From assembly GCA_023436205.1 (NCBI GenBank), contig JAEZKC010000117.1:133726-197725 (forward strand): a stretch of DNA of 64,000 bases, given 5' to 3'. The notes under the pieces were generated by a model. The model ran no database searches, had not been told where the DNA came from, and worked only from the letters and a program-made list of their open reading frames with translations. A program made the translations under genes and the position numbers. Source of the stretch: Fibrobacterota bacterium. Its GTDB lineage: Bacteria; Fibrobacterota; Chitinivibrionia; Chitinivibrionales; Chitinispirillaceae. Of the stretch, positions 61,828 to 64,000 are shown piece after piece. Within the stretch, counting starts at the first letter, position 1; each line of letters opens with the position of its first letter.

Positions 61828-63654
61828 TTATGGTGCGATGATAAACTGTTGCTGTTTTACAGTAATTCCATTTTCAAGAACCAGCAGATACGTTCCAGCA
61901 GTGATCTTGGAGTTGATAGTGAAATTGTTGATACCCGCATTTGCCTTACCCGAAAACAGGGTTTCTACCAATCGCCCGGAAACAGTGTAGATGCGCAAAT
62001 CAACACTTGATTCCTTTTCAAGATAGAATGACACTATTCCGTTTTTAAGCTTCAATTGCGTTCTTTTAACCAGAGGCGTGCGATTAATTCCGGTAGCCAG
62101 ACATTTATGCAGACTGGCATCGGAATAGGTGATAACGTCAATATTTGGCCCGCCTTCGCTGCTCAAAGAGTTGAGTGTAATCTTATTACTCCCCTTCTGT
62201 AGCTGCAATGATACTGATGCGCTTTTCCAGGTTGTCCATGCACCTGTAGAGGGTATTTCAAGATTGCTTACCTGCACGATTCCGTTAACTGAAACGGAGA
62301 GATTTCTATTGGCGGTGCTTCCATTGGCATAACGAAATACCAGTAAAGCGCTGCTTGCGTTATCGGAGCAAATATTCCACGAACCGTAAGAGCCTACAGC
62401 ATTGGTAAAATTGAAATAACCGCTTCCGGTATATCCGCTGTTTACGGATTCCATAACGCCATCATATTCTGAAGACTCATCTGCCTGAAGAGATCCTGAA
62501 CATGCTACACTACCGGTATTACCACCGACACATACTCCGCACTGATCTGTAGTGGCACTTCCGCCCCAGTCACCATTGCAGTCCTGAACGCAGGGCTGTT
62601 TTCCGGTTGTTCCTCCCACACAGGTGTTACAATTATCAAGGTATGCGGTACCATTGTCGACGCCTGCGCAATCTTTGATCGGAGGAGCGTTGCAGGGGTC
62701 AAAATCTTTATTCACTACAGGCCAATCATTCTGCCAGCTGAGGGTGCTGATCTTCAACTTGAATGCACCATTTTGGTTTTTGTCATAATAGAAGTACGAC
62801 ATGTATTCTCTGCCGTTTTCAGCGAAGTACCCGAAATGTCCGGGACCGATGAATCGATCCCAAGCTTCAAGCAGAAGTGTTCCCCCTCGCTCACTCGTTT
62901 TTACACCGTTTTTATCCGTAAAAGGACCGGTGGGGCTTGTAGATCTTCCTACATATATCTTATAAGTACTGTTTACACCTCTGCAGCATGCACCTCTGTT
63001 GAAAAACAGGTAGTAATAGTTACCGCGGTGGATGATAGCGGGTGCTTCCGGGTCACCGTTGGCAATATATGTCAAATTGTTACGGTCCTTCGCCTTACCG
63101 GACACAGTATCAAGCTCGGTGATTACTATACCCGACCAGAAGGAGCCGTACGTCATATAGACCCGACCATCAGTGGCACGAAAGACATCTGGATCAATGG
63201 CATTATGGTTGGAGCTGTTGGTAGTGTAGACTACCATTCCATGGTCAGTCCATTGAGGATTTTTCAAAGATGGTGATGTGGCCAGTCCGATTGCAGACCC
63301 TCGGTCACCGAAACTGGAGCAGGAATAGTACACATGCCATCTACCATTCATGAAAAAAACTTCAGGTGCCCACATGTGCCCGTTGAACGGGTCTTCTCCA
63401 GTAAGTCTGACATACTGGTTTATCCAGGACGGCCAATTTGTCGTGGGAAACAACTGCTGACCTCTTCTCCATGTGCACAGGTCAGTTGAATACGCGCACT
63501 GAACCCCTGGTCCGGTCATGAAAGTGAAATAGGTATCTCCATCCTTTACAATATTACACGGATCATGAGAGCCATAATCTCTTTGCGCCTGTACCGCAGA
63601 TGCGGCTAACAAACACATTGTGCATATAACCGTTAGGATATTGGTTCTTTTCAC
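61828..63654 (-). CDS. GH43 arabinan endo-1,5-alpha-L-arabinosidase-like enzyme
   Basis: A 608-residue secreted enzyme with signal peptide MKRTNILTVICTMCLLAASA-VQAQ. The GH43 propeller has DYGSHDPCNIVKDGDTYFTF, MWAPEVFFMNGRWHVYYSCS, NAIDPDVFRATDGRVYMTYG-SFWSGI and EAPAIIHRGNYYYLFFNRGA, close to endo-arabinanases such as AbnA. Two cysteine-rich repeats (CNTCVGGTTGKQPC, CGVCVGGNTGSVAC) follow, then a CBM6-like module and a C-terminal sorting-type domain (VDLRIYTVSGRLVETLF ... AGTYLLVLENG). The start is GTG 63654 with GGGGGGA nine bases ahead. It is likely to act with the adjacent GH43 on plant arabinan. Confidence 0.9.
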   Translation of the reverse strand: MKRTNILTVICTMCLLAASAVQAQRDYGSHDPCNIVKDGDTYFTFMTGPGVQCAYSTDLCTWRRGQQLFPTTNWPSWINQYVRLTGEDPFNGHMWAPEVFFMNGRWHVYYSCSSFGDRGSAIGLATSPSLKNPQWTDHGMVVYTTNSSNHNAIDPDVFRATDGRVYMTYGSFWSGIVITELDTVSGKAKDRNNLTYIANGDPEAPAIIHRGNYYYLFFNRGACCRGVNSTYKIYVGRSTSPTGPFTDKNGVKTSERGGTLLLEAWDRFIGPGHFGYFAENGREYMSYFYYDKNQNGAFKLKISTLSWQNDWPVVNKDFDPCNAPPIKDCAGVDNGTAYLDNCNTCVGGTTGKQPCVQDCNGDWGGSATTDQCGVCVGGNTGSVACSGSLQADESSEYDGVMESVNSGYTGSGYFNFTNAVGSYGSWNICSDNASSALLVFRYANGSTANRNLSVSVNGIVQVSNLEIPSTGAWTTWKSASVSLQLQKGSNKITLNSLSSEGGPNIDVITYSDASLHKCLATGINRTPLVKRTQLKLKNGIVSFYLEKESSVDLRIYTVSGRLVETLFSGKANAGINNFTINSKITAGTYLLVLENGITVKQQQFIIAP

Positions 63655-63804
63655 GATCAGTCCCCCCGTTTATTGTTGATTTCGCAATCATTCTTTATTG
63701 GTTTCATGTTCTAATATAAGCGGATAATTGCAGACATGTCTGTTTTTCTGAGAGTTGAGCTATAAAATCTGTTGGCCGAAATGCCCACATAGGACCCTGG
63801 CCTC

Positions 63805-63845
63805 AGAGAATTGTTGATTTTTGATTGATGATTGTTGAATTAAAA
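63805..63845. repeat. Dispersed repeat R4, copy 2
   Basis: AGAATTGTTGATTTTTGATT then GATGATTGTTGAATTAAAA, nearly the same as 21227-21267. An R1-type fragment (CCACGTTCCGCTCACC) lies at about 63871, and two further TGTTGATA words end the window. The stretch 63655-64000 holds no gene. Confidence 0.75.
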
Positions 63846-64000
63846 AACCGGTATCGTTATTCGACTGCCGCCACGTTCCGCTCACCCTTGTATGTTTATT
63901 TATATGATGTTCATGTATTAGTGTTCGTAAATTTTCTTTTTTGCTTCTTTTTTCTTTTGTTGATAACTGTTGATATGTTGATAACTTTCTCAGGTAACCC

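Overview
The window reads as a chromosomal segment of a free-living Gram-negative bacterium with flagella and a large secretome. Lipoproteins with clear lipoboxes, an FlhB/FliK-type flagellar block, multidomain GH43 glycosidases, an M6 protease with a CBM3-like module, and C-terminal domains resembling type IX secretion sorting signals together suggest a polysaccharide-degrading member of the Fibrobacterota/Chitinivibrionia or a relative in the FCB group. This placement is inference from protein content; no rRNA or marker gene is present to prove it.

Layout. 1-8.2 kb: the end of a flagellar cluster (DUF6115-like protein, FliK-like hook-length protein, FlhB C-terminal homologue) followed by a partner-switching cassette (HATPase anti-sigma kinase, fused STAS-HATPase, STAS antagonist) and a lipoprotein, closed by a strong terminator. 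8.2-20.8 kb: housekeeping and mixed genes (RecB/Cas4-like nuclease, NFACT-R protein, lipoproteins, HEPN-MNT pair, initiator tRNA with two decayed 3'-end copies, metallophosphoesterase, cysteine-cluster protein, nucleotidyltransferase, U32 peptidase, YgiQ-type radical SAM enzyme). 20.8-35.3 kb: an accessory region rich in dispersed repeats and gene remnants, carrying a complete type I restriction-modification set (hsdM-hsdS-hsdR), a two-gene unit with an internally duplicated unknown protein, an AT-rich Ser/Thr kinase, and two inverted arrays of a 21-bp iteron.

35.3-49.6 kb holds the most interesting system: a phage-tail-like (extracellular) contractile injection system. A tight minus-strand operon encodes a membrane HELYH putative metalloprotease, a DUF4255/Pvc16-like cap protein fused to a carboxypeptidase-regulatory-like domain, sheath, tube, an unknown low-complexity protein, a LysM/tube-adaptor protein, VgrG-like spike, PAAR-like tip, gp25, a baseplate J protein fused to a beta-propeller, a gpI-like baseplate protein, a single-pass membrane protein with PASTA domains, and a membrane-anchored unknown. 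A subtilase and a polytopic membrane protein lie convergently. No AAA+ ATPase, tape-measure protein or tail fibre is visible, so this is either a reduced subtype or one with distant parts. The membrane proteins suggest a cell-anchored particle.

49.6-64 kb is a secretion and polymer-degradation region: an M6 peptidase with a CBM3-like module, an 818-residue secreted multidomain protein, a CheY-like receiver next to a double-domain KaiC-like ATPase, a DUF1328 small membrane protein, and two GH43 enzymes with CBM6-like modules that probably act on arabinan or arabinoxylan. Dispersed repeats (a REP-like palindrome family, a roughly 92-bp structured element, and shorter ones) recur between genes across the whole window. 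The function of these elements is unknown; one looks able to fold as RNA.
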